In this document: positions 17,529-28,076 of the stretch, one piece after another
Layout: each line of letters opens with the position of its first letter
Numbering within the stretch: position 1 is the stretch's first letter
Assembly (NCBI GenBank): GCA_965207805.1
Contig: OZ242312.1
Location: forward strand, 62,001-126,000
DNA from: Palauibacter sp965207805
Lineage (GTDB): Bacteria; Gemmatimonadota; Gemmatimonadetes; Palauibacterales; Palauibacteraceae
Length of the DNA stretch: 64,000 bases
Direction: 5' to 3'
Made by a program: the position numbers and the translations under genes
The notes under the pieces: model-generated
Told to the model about the DNA's origin: nothing
Databases searched by the model: none
What the model saw: the letters and a program-made list of their open reading frames with translations, nothing else

Positions 17529-18897
17529 CCAACGGCTCGCCGAGGCGGCCGTAGAGGTCGGCGAGGGCTGCGATCCCCTTTCGGTAGACGCCGAGATCGA
17601 TCCATTCGTCCGGCGCGTGCATGTTGCAGCCGGGAAGCGCGAAGCCGATGAGGAGCGCGGGAGCGCCGAACGTCTCCTCGAACGCCTGCACGATGGGGAT
17701 CGAGCCGCCCTCGCGGATGTACGCGGGAGGGGCGCCGAACCCCGACTCCAGCGCGGCGGAGGCGGCGTCGAAGATGGGATGTTCGGTGTCGGCCACCCAT
17801 GGCGCGCCGCCGTGCGAGCGCTTGATGTCGACGGTCACGCCTTCCGGCGCGAGTTCGCGGACGCGGGCCTCGAAGGCCTCGATCACCTGCGCCGGGTCCT
17901 GATCCGGAACCAGCCGCATCGACACCTTCGCCATCGCCTGCGAGGGTAGGACCGTCTTCGAGCCCTCGCCGGTGAAGCCGCTGAGCAGTCCGTTCACATC
18001 CAGCGTCGGGCGATACCATAGCCGCTCGAGCGCCGAGAACCCGGCTTCCCCGCCGAGCGTCGGCGCGCCGACGCCCGCCCGGAGCGTCTCTTCATCCATG
18101 GGGAGACGTTCGAGATCTGCGCGTTCGCGGGGGCTGATGGGTCGCACCGCATCGTAGTATCCCCGCACGGTGGCCCGGCCATGCTCATCCCGGAGGCCGG
18201 CGAGGATGGCGGCCAGCGCGTTGGCGGGGTTCACGACCGCGCCGCCGTAGGTGCCGGAATGCAGGTCCGACCGGGGGCCGTGGACGTTGATCTCCGTGTA
18301 GACGATGCCCCGCAGTCCGGTCGTGATGCACGGCAACTCGGGGGAGAACATCCCTGTGTCGCTGACGAGGATCGCGTCGCAGGCGAGCCGGTCGGCGTGC
18401 TCGTGGAGGAACGCCGCGAGGTGGCGGCTTCCCACCTCCTCTTCGCCCTCGATCACGAGCTTGAGATTGACGGGGACGTCCGCTCCGGAGGCCAGGCGCG
18501 CTTCGAGCGCCTTGATGTGCATGTGGACCTGCCCCTTGTCGTCGATCGAGCCGCGGGCGTACAGGCGGCCGTCGCGAACCTCCGGTTCGAACGGCGGGCT
18601 CGTCCACAGCTCGTCGGGCTCCGAGGGCTGCACATCGTAGTGCCCGTACACGAGCACGGTCGGCGCCTCCTCGGAGTGGATCCGTTCGCCGACGACGATG
18701 GGATGCCCCGCGGTTTCGATGACCTCGGCCTCGTGCATCCCCGCCCCCAAAAGGTGCTCGGCGACCCAGTCCGCGCAGGCGCGGACGTCGCCCGCATGCT
18801 CGGGATCGGTGCTGATGCTGGGAATGCGGAGAAAGGCCTCCAGTTCGTCGTGAAACCTGGTGAGTTCGCGGTCGATATGGGCAGCGAAATCGGACAT
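17494..18897 (-). CDS. M20 family dipeptidase / metallopeptidase
   Basis: This 467-residue M20-family zinc hydrolase shows VLVYGHYDVQP (first ligand and catalytic Asp), then YARGSIDDKGQ (bridging Asp), IEGEEEVGS (catalytic Glu pair), a LHSGTYGG lid-type motif, and a late NMHAPDEW motif with a histidine ligand. The layout is that of the dipeptidase/carnosinase-like M20 subgroup. The C-terminal tail overlaps the 3' end of the convergent OsmC-family gene by 35 bases. It is cytosolic, without a signal peptide. The peptide substrate is not determined. Confidence 0.87.
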   Translation of the reverse strand: MSDFAAHIDRELTRFHDELEAFLRIPSISTDPEHAGDVRACADWVAEHLLGAGMHEAEVIETAGHPIVVGERIHSEEAPTVLVYGHYDVQPSEPDELWTSPPFEPEVRDGRLYARGSIDDKGQVHMHIKALEARLASGADVPVNLKLVIEGEEEVGSRHLAAFLHEHADRLACDAILVSDTGMFSPELPCITTGLRGIVYTEINVHGPRSDLHSGTYGGAVVNPANALAAILAGLRDEHGRATVRGYYDAVRPISPRERADLERLPMDEETLRAGVGAPTLGGEAGFSALERLWYRPTLDVNGLLSGFTGEGSKTVLPSQAMAKVSMRLVPDQDPAQVIEAFEARVRELAPEGVTVDIKRSHGGAPWVADTEHPIFDAASAALESGFGAPPAYIREGGSIPIVQAFEETFGAPALLIGFALPGCNMHAPDEWIDLGVYRKGIAALADLYGRLGEPLASRRARRRVPS

Positions 18898-19012
18898 GTG
18901 ACTCCTGGGCGGGTTGAGGGACTCAGGGTGCGGTGGCGGTTCGCGCGTGCGACTCGATCATCGGCGTGATCGACTATACGGACGAGGGGGTCCGTGGCAA
19001 GCGGCCGTGCGG

Positions 19013-20147
19013 TCAGTCGAAACGCTGCTCGGTGACGATCGCGCCGACCCGCGCGGACGCGTCGAGGCCGAGGAGCCGGCGCAGGCCGGGGAGGCGGGCC
19101 AGGGCGAGGAGCGCCCCTGCGCCGGCGGCGCCGGACGGCCCGGCGATGATGCGGGCGCCCAGCCGACCGGAGGCGAGCGCCTCGGCGCCGGCGGTCCATA
19201 CGGACTCCGGGAGCGCGATCGCCGCGTCGAGCAACGGGGCCAGATAGTCCCAGGCGATCGTCGACGCGACGCCGGCGGCGAGACCGCCCATCTCGGTGTG
19301 GAACGGCGGCTCCGCGATGCTCGCCCGGCCCAGTCGCAGGCTCCGGCCGAAGCAGTCGGCCCGCCACGGCTCGACGGCGATGAATCGCGGCCGCCCCCCG
19401 CCGCACGCCTGCGCGAAATGGCCGCACACGCCGGTCGCGAGGCCGCCGACGCCCGCCTGCACAAAGAGGTGCGTGAGCGGGGCGGAGCCGGCATCCGCGA
19501 GGTCGTCCAGCATCTCCGCGGCGAGGAGCGTGTAGCCCGCCATGACACGGCGGGGCGTTTCCTCGTAGCCTTCATACGCCGTGTCGGAGACGACGATCCA
19601 GCCGTTCCGCGCGGCCTCCCGGTCCGTGTGCCCGACGACGCCATCGTACTCGCCCGGTACGCGGACCACCTTCGCCCCGTGTTCCTCGATCGCCCGGGCG
19701 CGAGCGGGTATCGCGTCTTCCGGGAGGAAAATCACGCATCGGCAGCCGAACTCGGCGCTTCCCCACGCCACGGACCGGCCGTGGTTCCCCGCCGAGGCGG
19801 TCGTGACCGTGATCCCCGCCGCCAGCGGATGCCCGGCGCGCAACTCCGCCGCCGTCGGCCGCGTGCCGTTCCGGCGCTCGATCTCGTCCTGCAGCGCGCG
19901 CAGGACCGCGAACGCCCCGCCGAGCGCCTTGAACGAGCCGAGCCCGAAGCGCGGCGATTCGTCCTTTACCAGGACCGATTCGACTCCGAGCAACGCGGCG
20001 AGCCCCGGCAGTGTTACCATCGGCGTCGCGTCGTATCCATGCCAGCCCCGGATTACGTCTCGAGCCGTCGCGGCCGCGGAGGGGTCGAGGATCTCTTCCA
20101 CGGCCTCACGCCGGAGCTGCGGTGAGCGGAGTGAAAGTCGGAGCGCC

Positions 20148-20149
<2 letters not shown>
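19013..20149 (-). CDS. Diaminopropionate ammonia-lyase (PLP fold II)
   Basis: This 378-residue fold-type II PLP enzyme has its Schiff-base lysine in RFGLGSFKALGGA and substrate/phosphate loops TTASAGNHGRSVAWG and QAGVGGLATGV. Sequence order and the PMVTLPGLAALLGVESVLVKDES opening match diaminopropionate ammonia-lyase, which turns 2,3-diaminopropionate into pyruvate and two ammonia. The threonine synthase/dehydratase group is the nearest alternative. The ATG at 20149 overlaps, head to head, the ATG of the plus-strand VOC gene, sharing the bases CATG at 20147-20150. A start at 20206 would overlap even more. Confidence 0.78.
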
Positions 20150-20549
<400 letters not shown>

Positions 20550-20571
20550 CCGTCCCTGGGGATATCCTCGA

Positions 20572-21846
20572 GTGAAACCCTCGGCCCTCTTCGCTTCCGT
20601 GGCCTGTCTGGTCGCCGGCCCTCTGGCGGCGCAGGAGGTGACGCCCATCGCCAACGGCAACGGCGCCCTCCGCGTCTTCTTCGATTGCGACGGCGGCCGC
20701 GGGATGTGCGACTTCGACTTCTATCGCCGGGAGATCCCGTACGTGAACTACACGCGCGACCGCGAGGACGCGCAGGTCCACGTGCTCATGACCTCGGAAG
20801 ACACGGGCAGCGGAGGCCGGCGGTTCACGCTCGACTTCATCGGGCGGGAGGAGTTCGCGGAGGTCACGGATCGGCTCGAAGTCGTGACGCGGGCCAACCT
20901 CGCGGTGGAGCAGCGGCTGACGGACGTGGCTCGAACGCTCGAACTGGGTTTGCTGCGCTACATCGCCCGCACGGACCAGGCTTCCAGCATCGATATCCAT
21001 TACGACGGAGCCGAACACGGCGAGATCGCGGCCAGGCCCGAGGACGATCCGTGGAACTTCTGGACCTTCCGGCTGCGCGCGAACGCGGAACTTGATGTGG
21101 ACGAGCGTACCGAATCGTACGAACTCGAGAGCGGGTTCTCGGCCGACCGGGTCACCGACGCCCTGAAACTCGAATTCTCCGTCGACGGGAGCTACAACCG
21201 GCGGCTGTTCGAGACCTCCGACACGACCTCGGTCACCAGCGTCCGCGAAAGCTACGAAGCCGAAGGGCTCAGCGTTTGGAGCCTGTCGGACCACTGGTCG
21301 GCAGGCGCCGCGTACGAGGTGGGGCACTCCAGCTTCGCCAACGAGAACCTTCAGCTCCGGGTGGGACCGGCCCTGGAGTACAACATCTTCCCCTACTCCG
21401 AGTCGACTCGAAGGCAGTTCAATTTTCTCTATACCATCGGCCTCCGATACCACGACTACATCGAACAGACCGTGTTCCTCAAGGATGAGGAGACCCTCCC
21501 CCACCACCGGTTCAGCGTCCGCCTCAGCGTCCGCCAGCCGTGGGGCGAGTCCTACGGGTTCCTCACGTTCTCGCAGTTCCTCCACGATCCCTCGAAGAAC
21601 CGCTTCACGGCGTTCGCGGGGGCCGATTTCCGAATTTTCCGCGGCCTGTCGCTCCGGCTGAACGCGAATTACTCGCGCATCCGCGACCAGCTCAACGTGC
21701 CCGCCGGCGACGCCACGACGGAGGAGGTGCTCCTCAGACAGCGCATCCTCCAGAGTGGCTTCGAGTACGGCGTGTCGGTGGGCTTCTCCTATACCTTCGG
21801 GTCGATCTACTCCAACGTGGTCAACCCCCGACTGGACCGGTTCTAG
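20572..21846 (+). CDS. Predicted outer-membrane beta-barrel protein
   Basis: This 424-residue exported protein has a signal peptide (KPSALFASVACLVAGPLAAQ) and a globular N-terminal part (ALRVFFDCDGGRGMCDFDFY), followed by a series of amphipathic strands (LRANAELDVDERTESYELES, FNFLYTIGLRYHDYIEQ, LSLRLNANYSRIRDQL) and a final aromatic-ending strand. The N-terminal D-Y-x-R-E-I-P-Y-V-N block with the word pair DAQVHVL is common in secreted Gemmatimonadota and Bacteroidota proteins. The GTG at 20572 is assumed as the start. The function is unknown. Confidence 0.6.
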   Translation: MKPSALFASVACLVAGPLAAQEVTPIANGNGALRVFFDCDGGRGMCDFDFYRREIPYVNYTRDREDAQVHVLMTSEDTGSGGRRFTLDFIGREEFAEVTDRLEVVTRANLAVEQRLTDVARTLELGLLRYIARTDQASSIDIHYDGAEHGEIAARPEDDPWNFWTFRLRANAELDVDERTESYELESGFSADRVTDALKLEFSVDGSYNRRLFETSDTTSVTSVRESYEAEGLSVWSLSDHWSAGAAYEVGHSSFANENLQLRVGPALEYNIFPYSESTRRQFNFLYTIGLRYHDYIEQTVFLKDEETLPHHRFSVRLSVRQPWGESYGFLTFSQFLHDPSKNRFTAFAGADFRIFRGLSLRLNANYSRIRDQLNVPAGDATTEEVLLRQRILQSGFEYGVSVGFSYTFGSIYSNVVNPRLDRF

Positions 21847-21865
21847 CCGGCACCACCCGACCGAC

Positions 21866-21905
21866 CGAGCCGGGCGGCCGGCCTTGCCGGTCGTGTTTCA
21901 ATTCC
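21866..21905 (+). terminator. Possible terminator hairpin region
   Basis: A GC-rich inverted repeat, with an inner CCGGC-CTT-GCCGG stem and flanking GACCG/CGGTC, is followed by GTGTTTCAATT. It lies right after the barrel gene. The T-run is weak. Confidence 0.3.
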
Positions 21906-22024
21906 TATGCTTCAAGGCAGGGTGGCCGTGCTCGGTGAGCCGTTGGCGCGCGCCGCACGCGTCTGCCCGCGGGGGAAGGGACGTGTGCGGGGGGGCTTCA
22001 CCACCTTCAGGCGGAGGGAACGCC

Positions 22025-22432
22025 ATGAACACGAAGTGCCTCATCGCCTCGATCGCCGGCGCCGTCGTCCTCTTTGTGGGCGGCTACGTCCTGTACGAAC
22101 TGCTCCTTGGTGGCTTCTTCGAAGCCAACATGGGCTCAGCCACCGGTGTCATTAAGGAGTCTCCCGAATTCCTCTGGATCGCCGTAGGCCAGCTCGCCTC
22201 CGGCGGAGTGCTCGCGACCGCCCTGGGCTGGAAGGGCGCGACGGACGTCGCGGGCGGCGCCCAAGCGGGCGCCAAGCTCGGCGCCCTCATTGCCGCGGCC
22301 TTCGGGTTCGTGGCGCTGGGCGCGATGAACACCTCGACCCTCACCTCGGTCGTCGTCGACGTCGTCGTCACGGCCGTACTGTGGGGCGCCGCCGGCGCGG
22401 TCGTCGGCATGATGCTCGGACGCGGCGACTAG
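22025..22432 (+). CDS. Small integral membrane protein (about 4 TM)
   Basis: This 135-residue, very hydrophobic protein starts MNTKCLIASIAGAVVLFVGGYVLYELLLGGFF. The ATG at 22025 is preceded by GGAGGG at a good distance. Four segments look membrane-spanning, around residues 8-30, 47-68, 78-98 and 108-130, with Gly/Ala-rich packing (AGAKLGALIAAAFGFVALGA). No charged catalytic motif is present. I do not recognise the family with certainty. It stands alone between the barrel gene and the S9 peptidase gene. Confidence 0.6.
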   Translation: MNTKCLIASIAGAVVLFVGGYVLYELLLGGFFEANMGSATGVIKESPEFLWIAVGQLASGGVLATALGWKGATDVAGGAQAGAKLGALIAAAFGFVALGAMNTSTLTSVVVDVVVTAVLWGAAGAVVGMMLGRGD

Positions 22433-22531
22433 CGACGACGCCAGTTCGCTGACCGACTCGGCTTGACCCTTTCGGCGGGGGGTCGGTCGCCCGGACCGGC
22501 TACCCCCGATCGGGTTCGCCTCCGCGCGCCG

Positions 22532-22560
22532 CGGGGCGGCCATCTGGACAGGCCGCCCCG
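22532..22560. repeat. Perfect 10-bp GC inverted repeat
   Basis: CGGGGCGGCC (22532-22541) and GGCCGCCCCG (22551-22560) form a perfect 10-bp stem with a 9-nt loop. It lies between the membrane-protein gene and the S9 peptidase gene. There is no T-run, so an intrinsic terminator is doubtful; it may act as a leader hairpin for the downstream gene. Confidence 0.45.
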
Positions 22561-22625
22561 ACCTCCTTCACGTTCTCCGGCGTCCTCTCATCTCGTTCCT
22601 GTCCCCGAAAGCCACGAGTCTTGCC

Positions 22626-25193
22626 ATGAACTCCGCATACCGAGCCGGTTTACGTCTCTTCCTCTCCATGACGGCCGCGATGCTGCTTGCGGCGCCGGTC
22701 GCCGCGCAGGAAGCGGCCGAAGACCCGGCGAACTACCGCCTCGCGGCGCGTTTCGCGCCCTACAAGATCCAGGACCTCATCTACTCGACCTCGGTGGATC
22801 CGCAGTGGATCGAGGGCTCCGAGTCGTTCTGGTACGAATGGGAGACGTCGGACGGCTCCTTCTACTACATCGTGGATCCGGTGGCCGGGACGAAGCGGCA
22901 GATCTTCGACAACGACCGGATCGCGGCCGAGCTGACCCGCATCACGCGCGATCCCTGGGACGGCCAGCACCTCCCGATCCGGGCGATCAAGTTCATCGAC
23001 GCGAACACGCTCCAGTTCGAGGTCGAGTCCTCGCAGGACGAAGAGGAAGACGAGACGGAGTCGGAGATGGAGGAGCTGGACGAGGAGGAGGAAGAGGGCG
23101 AGCAGCAGCGACGGCGCGCCCGGAAGAAAGTGTTCCACTTCGAGTACGACGTGAACACGCGGGTGCTGCGGGAACTCGAGGACTGGGAGGCGCCCGACAA
23201 TCATCCGTCCTGGGCCAGCGTGTCGCCGGACGGGCAGACCGTCATCTTCGCCCGCCGCCACAACCTCTCCATGATGAGCGGGGATGACTACCAGCAGTTC
23301 CTCGAGGCGCGGCGCGGGAAGAGCGGAGACGAGGCGGACGAAGCGGAGGAGGGGATCGAGGTCGAGGAGACGCAGCTCACGACGGACGGCGAGGAGCACT
23401 ACAGCTACGCCGTGTTCGAGCGCGGGGACACGGACATCGAGCGCGAGGAGAACGCGGACGAGCGGAAGCGGGTGTCGATCTCGTGGTCCCGTGATTCACG
23501 CCGCTTCTCCCTGATCCGCCGCGACCGGCGCGAGGTGGGGAACCTCTGGGTGATCCACATGGTCGGCAACAAGCGGCCCGAACTCGAGTCCTACAAGTAC
23601 GACATGCCGGGCGAGGAGACCGTGAGCCAGCCCGAGCTTCTCATCTACGACCTCCAGGACCGGAGCATGGTCGAGGTCGCGATGCCGGAGGCGTGGAAGG
23701 ATCATCGCCTCTTCACGACGTCCGCGCGCCAGTTCCGCTATCCCGACAGCGAGGAGCCGTTCCGCTCGCTGTGGCTCTCTCCCGGCTCGGACGAGCTTCA
23801 CTTCGTGAGGCAGAGCCGGGACCAGCACCGCGTCGACGTGATGGTGGCGGACGCCGCGACGGGCGCGGCGCGCGTGCTGTTCGAGGAGCGGCTCAACACC
23901 TACGTGGAGTTCCAGCGGCTCGAACTCCTCGAGTCGGGCGACATGCTGTGGTGGTCGGAGCGGGACGGCTGGGCGCACCTGTACCGGTTCGGGTCGGACG
24001 GCACGCTTCGCAACCGCCTCACCGAGGGTCCGTGGTCGGTGCGCCAGGTGGTCGGGATCGACGAGTCGGCCGGCGTCGTCTACTTCCAGGCCAACGCGCG
24101 GGAGGAGGGCGAGGATCCCTACTACCAGCACCTGTACCGGGTGAACCTCGACGGCTCCGGACTGACGCTCCTCAACCCCGGCGATTTCGACCACCGGGTC
24201 GAAATGGGGGAGTCGAACCGCTTCTTCGTCAGCAACTATTCGCGCGTCAATACGACGCCGACTTCCGCGCTCCACGCGGCCAACGGCCGCCGAATCATGG
24301 ACCTCGAGACCGCCGACTTCTCGAAGCTGGAGGAGGCGGGATACGGCTTCCCGGAACCCTACACGGTGAAGGCGGACGACGGGGTGACGGACCTGTACGG
24401 TGTCATGTACAAGCCGTTCGACTTCGATGCGTCGAAGACGTACCCGATCGTGGCCTACGTGTACCCGGGGCCGCAGACCGAGTCGGTGGCGAAGGCGTTC
24501 TCGACAGCGCGCTACGAGACGGCGCTGGCCCAGTTCGGGATGGTCGTGATCACGGTGGGGAACCGCGGCGGCCATCCGGCCCGCTCGAAGTGGTACCACA
24601 ACTACGGGTACGGGAACCTCCGCGACTACGGATTGGCGGACAAGAAGACCGCGATCGAGCAACTCGCCGACCGGCACGGCTTCATCGACATCGACCGGGT
24701 CGGCATCTACGGGCACTCCGGGGGCGGCTTCATGTCGACGGCCGCGATGCTCGTCTACCCCGATTTCTTCAAGGTCGCGGTCTCATCCTCGGGGAACCAC
24801 AACAACGACGTCTACAATCAGAACTGGTCCGAGAAACACCACGGCGTGCGTGAGGTCGTCGACGACAGCGGGAACGTGACCTTCGAGTACGAGATCGAGC
24901 GCAACTCGGACCTGGCCGCGAACCTCAAGGGGCGTCTGCTGCTCACGACGGGGGACATCGACAACAACGTCCACCATGCCGGCACGCACCGCATGGCCGA
25001 GGCGCTGATCCGGGCCAACAAGCGCTTCGATTACTTCGTCTTCCCCGGCCAGCGGCACGGCTACGGGGACATGAGCGACTACTGGTTCTGGCTGCGCGCG
25101 GAGTACTTCGTGAAGCACCTGCTGGGCGACACGCGGTGGAGCCCGGACATCATGCAGTTGAACGTCGAACAGGAGCAGACGGGCGGCCGCTGA
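22626..25193 (+). CDS. Exported S9 family peptidase (DPP-IV-like)
   Basis: This 855-residue secreted serine peptidase has a signal peptide (LFLSMTAAMLLAAPVAAQ). A beta-propeller N-terminal domain follows, with a striking acidic low-complexity insertion around residues 138-165 (runs of Glu and Asp, then an Arg cluster). The C-terminal alpha/beta-hydrolase domain carries the triad: S698 in YGHSGGGFM, D779 in GDIDNNVH and H811 in GQRHGY. It probably cleaves dipeptides after proline or alanine in the periplasm. Length and layout are normal for the family. Confidence 0.88.
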   Translation: MNSAYRAGLRLFLSMTAAMLLAAPVAAQEAAEDPANYRLAARFAPYKIQDLIYSTSVDPQWIEGSESFWYEWETSDGSFYYIVDPVAGTKRQIFDNDRIAAELTRITRDPWDGQHLPIRAIKFIDANTLQFEVESSQDEEEDETESEMEELDEEEEEGEQQRRRARKKVFHFEYDVNTRVLRELEDWEAPDNHPSWASVSPDGQTVIFARRHNLSMMSGDDYQQFLEARRGKSGDEADEAEEGIEVEETQLTTDGEEHYSYAVFERGDTDIEREENADERKRVSISWSRDSRRFSLIRRDRREVGNLWVIHMVGNKRPELESYKYDMPGEETVSQPELLIYDLQDRSMVEVAMPEAWKDHRLFTTSARQFRYPDSEEPFRSLWLSPGSDELHFVRQSRDQHRVDVMVADAATGAARVLFEERLNTYVEFQRLELLESGDMLWWSERDGWAHLYRFGSDGTLRNRLTEGPWSVRQVVGIDESAGVVYFQANAREEGEDPYYQHLYRVNLDGSGLTLLNPGDFDHRVEMGESNRFFVSNYSRVNTTPTSALHAANGRRIMDLETADFSKLEEAGYGFPEPYTVKADDGVTDLYGVMYKPFDFDASKTYPIVAYVYPGPQTESVAKAFSTARYETALAQFGMVVITVGNRGGHPARSKWYHNYGYGNLRDYGLADKKTAIEQLADRHGFIDIDRVGIYGHSGGGFMSTAAMLVYPDFFKVAVSSSGNHNNDVYNQNWSEKHHGVREVVDDSGNVTFEYEIERNSDLAANLKGRLLLTTGDIDNNVHHAGTHRMAEALIRANKRFDYFVFPGQRHGYGDMSDYWFWLRAEYFVKHLLGDTRWSPDIMQLNVEQEQTGGR

Positions 25194-25201
25194 CCGGGCC
25201 G

Positions 25202-25222
25202 CCCGCCGCTCCTGTCGGCGGG
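25202..25222. terminator. Hairpin between convergent peptidase genes
   Basis: CCCGCCG (25202-25208) pairs with CGGCGGG (25216-25222). It lies 8 bases after the S9 stop and before the stop of the opposing M16 gene, so it could serve both. No T-run is visible, so intrinsic termination is uncertain. Confidence 0.3.
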
Positions 25223-25240
25223 TCCAGCAGTCCGTGACTG

Positions 25241-27994
25241 CTAGGGAACGAGCTTGTTGGCGAAGTCGCCGCCGCGGATGATCGTCAGCTTCGCCGGGTC
25301 GATGTGGCGCCGCATCGCGGCCACGACGTCGCCCGCCGTCAGCGCTTCGATCGCGGTCTCCTGCTCCGCGGTGAAGAAGAGCGGACGGTCCAGGAACAAG
25401 CTGTTCGACAGCATGTTCGCGATGACCGCGTCGTTCGCCCGGCCGTTCTGCTGCTGGTCCAGGTAGCCCCGCTTCGCGGTCTCGAACTCTTCCGGCGAGA
25501 AACCGTCCGCGAGGGTGGTCTCGAGAACGTCCTCGAACGAGGCGACTACCCTGTCGGCGTTCTCCGGCGCGAAGATCGCGAACGCCAGGAACTGCGCGGC
25601 GTCATCGATCGGGGGCGCACCGTAGTTGGAACTCACGCCGTACGACAGGCCTTCCTCTCCCCGGATCCTGCTGAACAGCCGGGAGTTCATGCCGCCACCC
25701 AGAATGTGGTTGCCGAGGAGGAGCGCCGGGTAGTCCGGGTGATCGTCGCGCATCTGAACCGCGAGTCCGGCGAACATCATGGCGTTCGCCTTGTCCGGCG
25801 TCTCGATATCGAGGGTCACCGGCTCGATTTCACGGTACTGGACCGGCACGCGGGCGTAGGCTTCGCTCGCGGTCCAGTCGCCGAACAGTTCCGCGATCAG
25901 CGCGCGGATCTCCTCACCGTCGAAATCGCCAATCACGGACACGGTGCCTCCCTGCGCCCCGTAGAAACCCTCCCAGAAGGCGCGCGCCTCGTCCACCGTC
26001 ACGGCCTCGAGGCGATCGATCTGCTCCTCGAAGGTGGGCGCGTAGCGGGGATGATCCGCCGGGTAGTCGGCGAAATGGCGCTGAAACGCCTGCACCACGA
26101 GGGCCTGCGGCTCCGACATCTGCGACTCGATGCCGGCCAGACGCTCCTCGCGCAGCAGTTCGAACTCTGTCGGGTCGAAGGCCGGCTGTTGGAGGATCTC
26201 GGCGCCGAGCCGAAGGACGGCCGGAAGATTCTCCCGCACGGTGGTGAATGATCCGCTCGCCGTCGTGGCACCCCCGTTGACGAAGCCCTGGGCCTTCAGG
26301 CGATCGAGTTCGTCGGAGATCTCCTGGCGGGAGCGGCTCTCCGTCCCGCGCATCAGCATGGAGCCGGCGAGCGAGGCGGCCGTGGCTTTCCCCATGAGGG
26401 CGCTTTCCGTGCCATGCCGCAGTACCAGGCGCACGCTCACTGCGTCGCCGCGGTTTTCCTTCGCGAGAAGCGCGACCTTGAGGCCGTTGGGCAGTTCGAA
26501 CCGCTCCGTCCGAGCCTCGATGTTCTCGATCGTGGGGTCGAACGCCTCGCCCTCGGCCACTGCCTCGCGCCCCGTGTACGAGGCAACGAGCGCACCGACG
26601 TCCGGCGGCGCGGGAATCTCGGCGCGAGCCGGCGTCTCATCCGTCGGGTAGAAGTAGCCGATCGTCCGATTCGAAGGCTTCAGATAGGCTTGCGCGACCT
26701 GGTGGACCGCGTCAGGCGTCACCCGTTCGAGACGGTCGCGGTGCAGGAAGAAGAGACGCCAGTCACCCATCGACGCCCATTCGCTGAGCTGCAGGGCGAT
26801 CCCCTGCGGGTTGTTGAACGAGAGTTCGATGCCCGAGAGAAAGTCCGTCTTCGCCCGGTCGACTTCCTCCTCGGTGGGAGGTTCGTCGACGAGCGCCTGA
26901 ATCGTGGCGAGCATGACGTCGGCGGCTTCGTCGAGCGAGTCACCCTCGCGCACCTCCGTGCCGGCGAACAGGATGCCCGGCTCCCGCAACTGGAAATTGC
27001 CGGCGAACGCGTTGGCGGCCAAACCCGGCTCGACGAGCGCCTGGTAGAGGCGCCCCGCGGGACGCGCGGTAAGGATGTGCGTCATCACGTCGACCGCGGC
27101 GAAGTGCTCGTGAGAACCGGGCGGCATGTGATAGGCCGCCATCGCGAACTGGACATCGCCCACGCGCCGCAGCGTGACGGTCCGCTCGCCGTCCTGGGCG
27201 GGCTCGGCGGTGTACGTATTGAACAACTGGTTCGCCCCCGTGCGATCCGGCCGCGGGAGGGGACCGAACTTCTCGGCCACGAGTTCGAGCGCCCGGTCCG
27301 GTTCGAAGCGTCCGGCGACGACGAGGATCGCATTGTCCGGCTGGTAGTACTTCCGGTAAAAGGCCTGCAGCCGGTCGATGGGCACGTTCTCGATATCCGC
27401 GCGTGCGCCGATCGTGGAGTTCCCGTAGTTGTGCCAGTCGTAGGCGGCGGACAGGACCCGCTTCTGGAGTACGCCGCGCGGGCTGTTCTCCCCGGCCTCC
27501 CACTCGTTCCGGACGACCGTCATCTCGGAATCGAGATCCTCCTGGGCGATGAACGAGTTCACCATGCGGTCGGCCTCGAGGTCGAGCGCCCATTCGAGGT
27601 TCTCGTCCGTGGCCGGGAACGTCTCGAAGTAGTTCGTGCGGTCGAACCACGTCGTGCCGTTCGGGAAGGCGCCGTGCTCGTCCAGTTCCTTCGGGATGTC
27701 CGGGTGGTTCGGGGTCCCCTTGAACACCAGGTGCTCCAGGAGGTGGGCCATGCCCGTTTCACCGTACCCTTCGTGTCTCGAACCGACGAGGTAGGTGATG
27801 TTCACTGTGATGCGCTGGTTGCTCTGGTCGGGGAAGAGCAGGAAGCGCAGCCCGTTATCGAGCCGGTACTCCGTAATCCCCTCGACGCTGGCGACCTCTG
27901 TGACGCCCGCGGGAAGCTGGGCCTCTACCGTACCGGGTGCGGCCAGCACGGACACGAACCCCGCCACCGCCGCAAACCTGCCTGTCTTTCTCAT
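25241..27994 (-). CDS. Exported M16 zinc metallopeptidase (pitrilysin/insulinase type)
   Basis: This protein of about 917 residues contains two M16 halves in one chain. A signal peptide (RKTGRFAAVAGFVSVLAAPGTVEAQ) is followed by the inverted zinc motif HLLEH (84-88) and its downstream acidic ligand region (LDLEADRMVNSF). The second, inactive half lacks HxxEH and contains ELPNGLKVALLAKENRGDA and HILGGGMNSRLFSRIRGEEG. ATG 27994 is chosen because GGAG lies 6 nt upstream; ATG 28006 is four codons earlier. It likely degrades peptides in the periplasm. It is convergent with the S9 peptidase. Confidence 0.9.
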   Translation of the reverse strand: MRKTGRFAAVAGFVSVLAAPGTVEAQLPAGVTEVASVEGITEYRLDNGLRFLLFPDQSNQRITVNITYLVGSRHEGYGETGMAHLLEHLVFKGTPNHPDIPKELDEHGAFPNGTTWFDRTNYFETFPATDENLEWALDLEADRMVNSFIAQEDLDSEMTVVRNEWEAGENSPRGVLQKRVLSAAYDWHNYGNSTIGARADIENVPIDRLQAFYRKYYQPDNAILVVAGRFEPDRALELVAEKFGPLPRPDRTGANQLFNTYTAEPAQDGERTVTLRRVGDVQFAMAAYHMPPGSHEHFAAVDVMTHILTARPAGRLYQALVEPGLAANAFAGNFQLREPGILFAGTEVREGDSLDEAADVMLATIQALVDEPPTEEEVDRAKTDFLSGIELSFNNPQGIALQLSEWASMGDWRLFFLHRDRLERVTPDAVHQVAQAYLKPSNRTIGYFYPTDETPARAEIPAPPDVGALVASYTGREAVAEGEAFDPTIENIEARTERFELPNGLKVALLAKENRGDAVSVRLVLRHGTESALMGKATAASLAGSMLMRGTESRSRQEISDELDRLKAQGFVNGGATTASGSFTTVRENLPAVLRLGAEILQQPAFDPTEFELLREERLAGIESQMSEPQALVVQAFQRHFADYPADHPRYAPTFEEQIDRLEAVTVDEARAFWEGFYGAQGGTVSVIGDFDGEEIRALIAELFGDWTASEAYARVPVQYREIEPVTLDIETPDKANAMMFAGLAVQMRDDHPDYPALLLGNHILGGGMNSRLFSRIRGEEGLSYGVSSNYGAPPIDDAAQFLAFAIFAPENADRVVASFEDVLETTLADGFSPEEFETAKRGYLDQQQNGRANDAVIANMLSNSLFLDRPLFFTAEQETAIEALTAGDVVAAMRRHIDPAKLTIIRGGDFANKLVP

Positions 27995-28076
27995 CTCTTT
28001 CTCCATCGGATACTACGACTGCGGGATCGGACCTCCCGATCCCCGATCGCCCGGCGTACGACCGTTGCCGGGTCCA

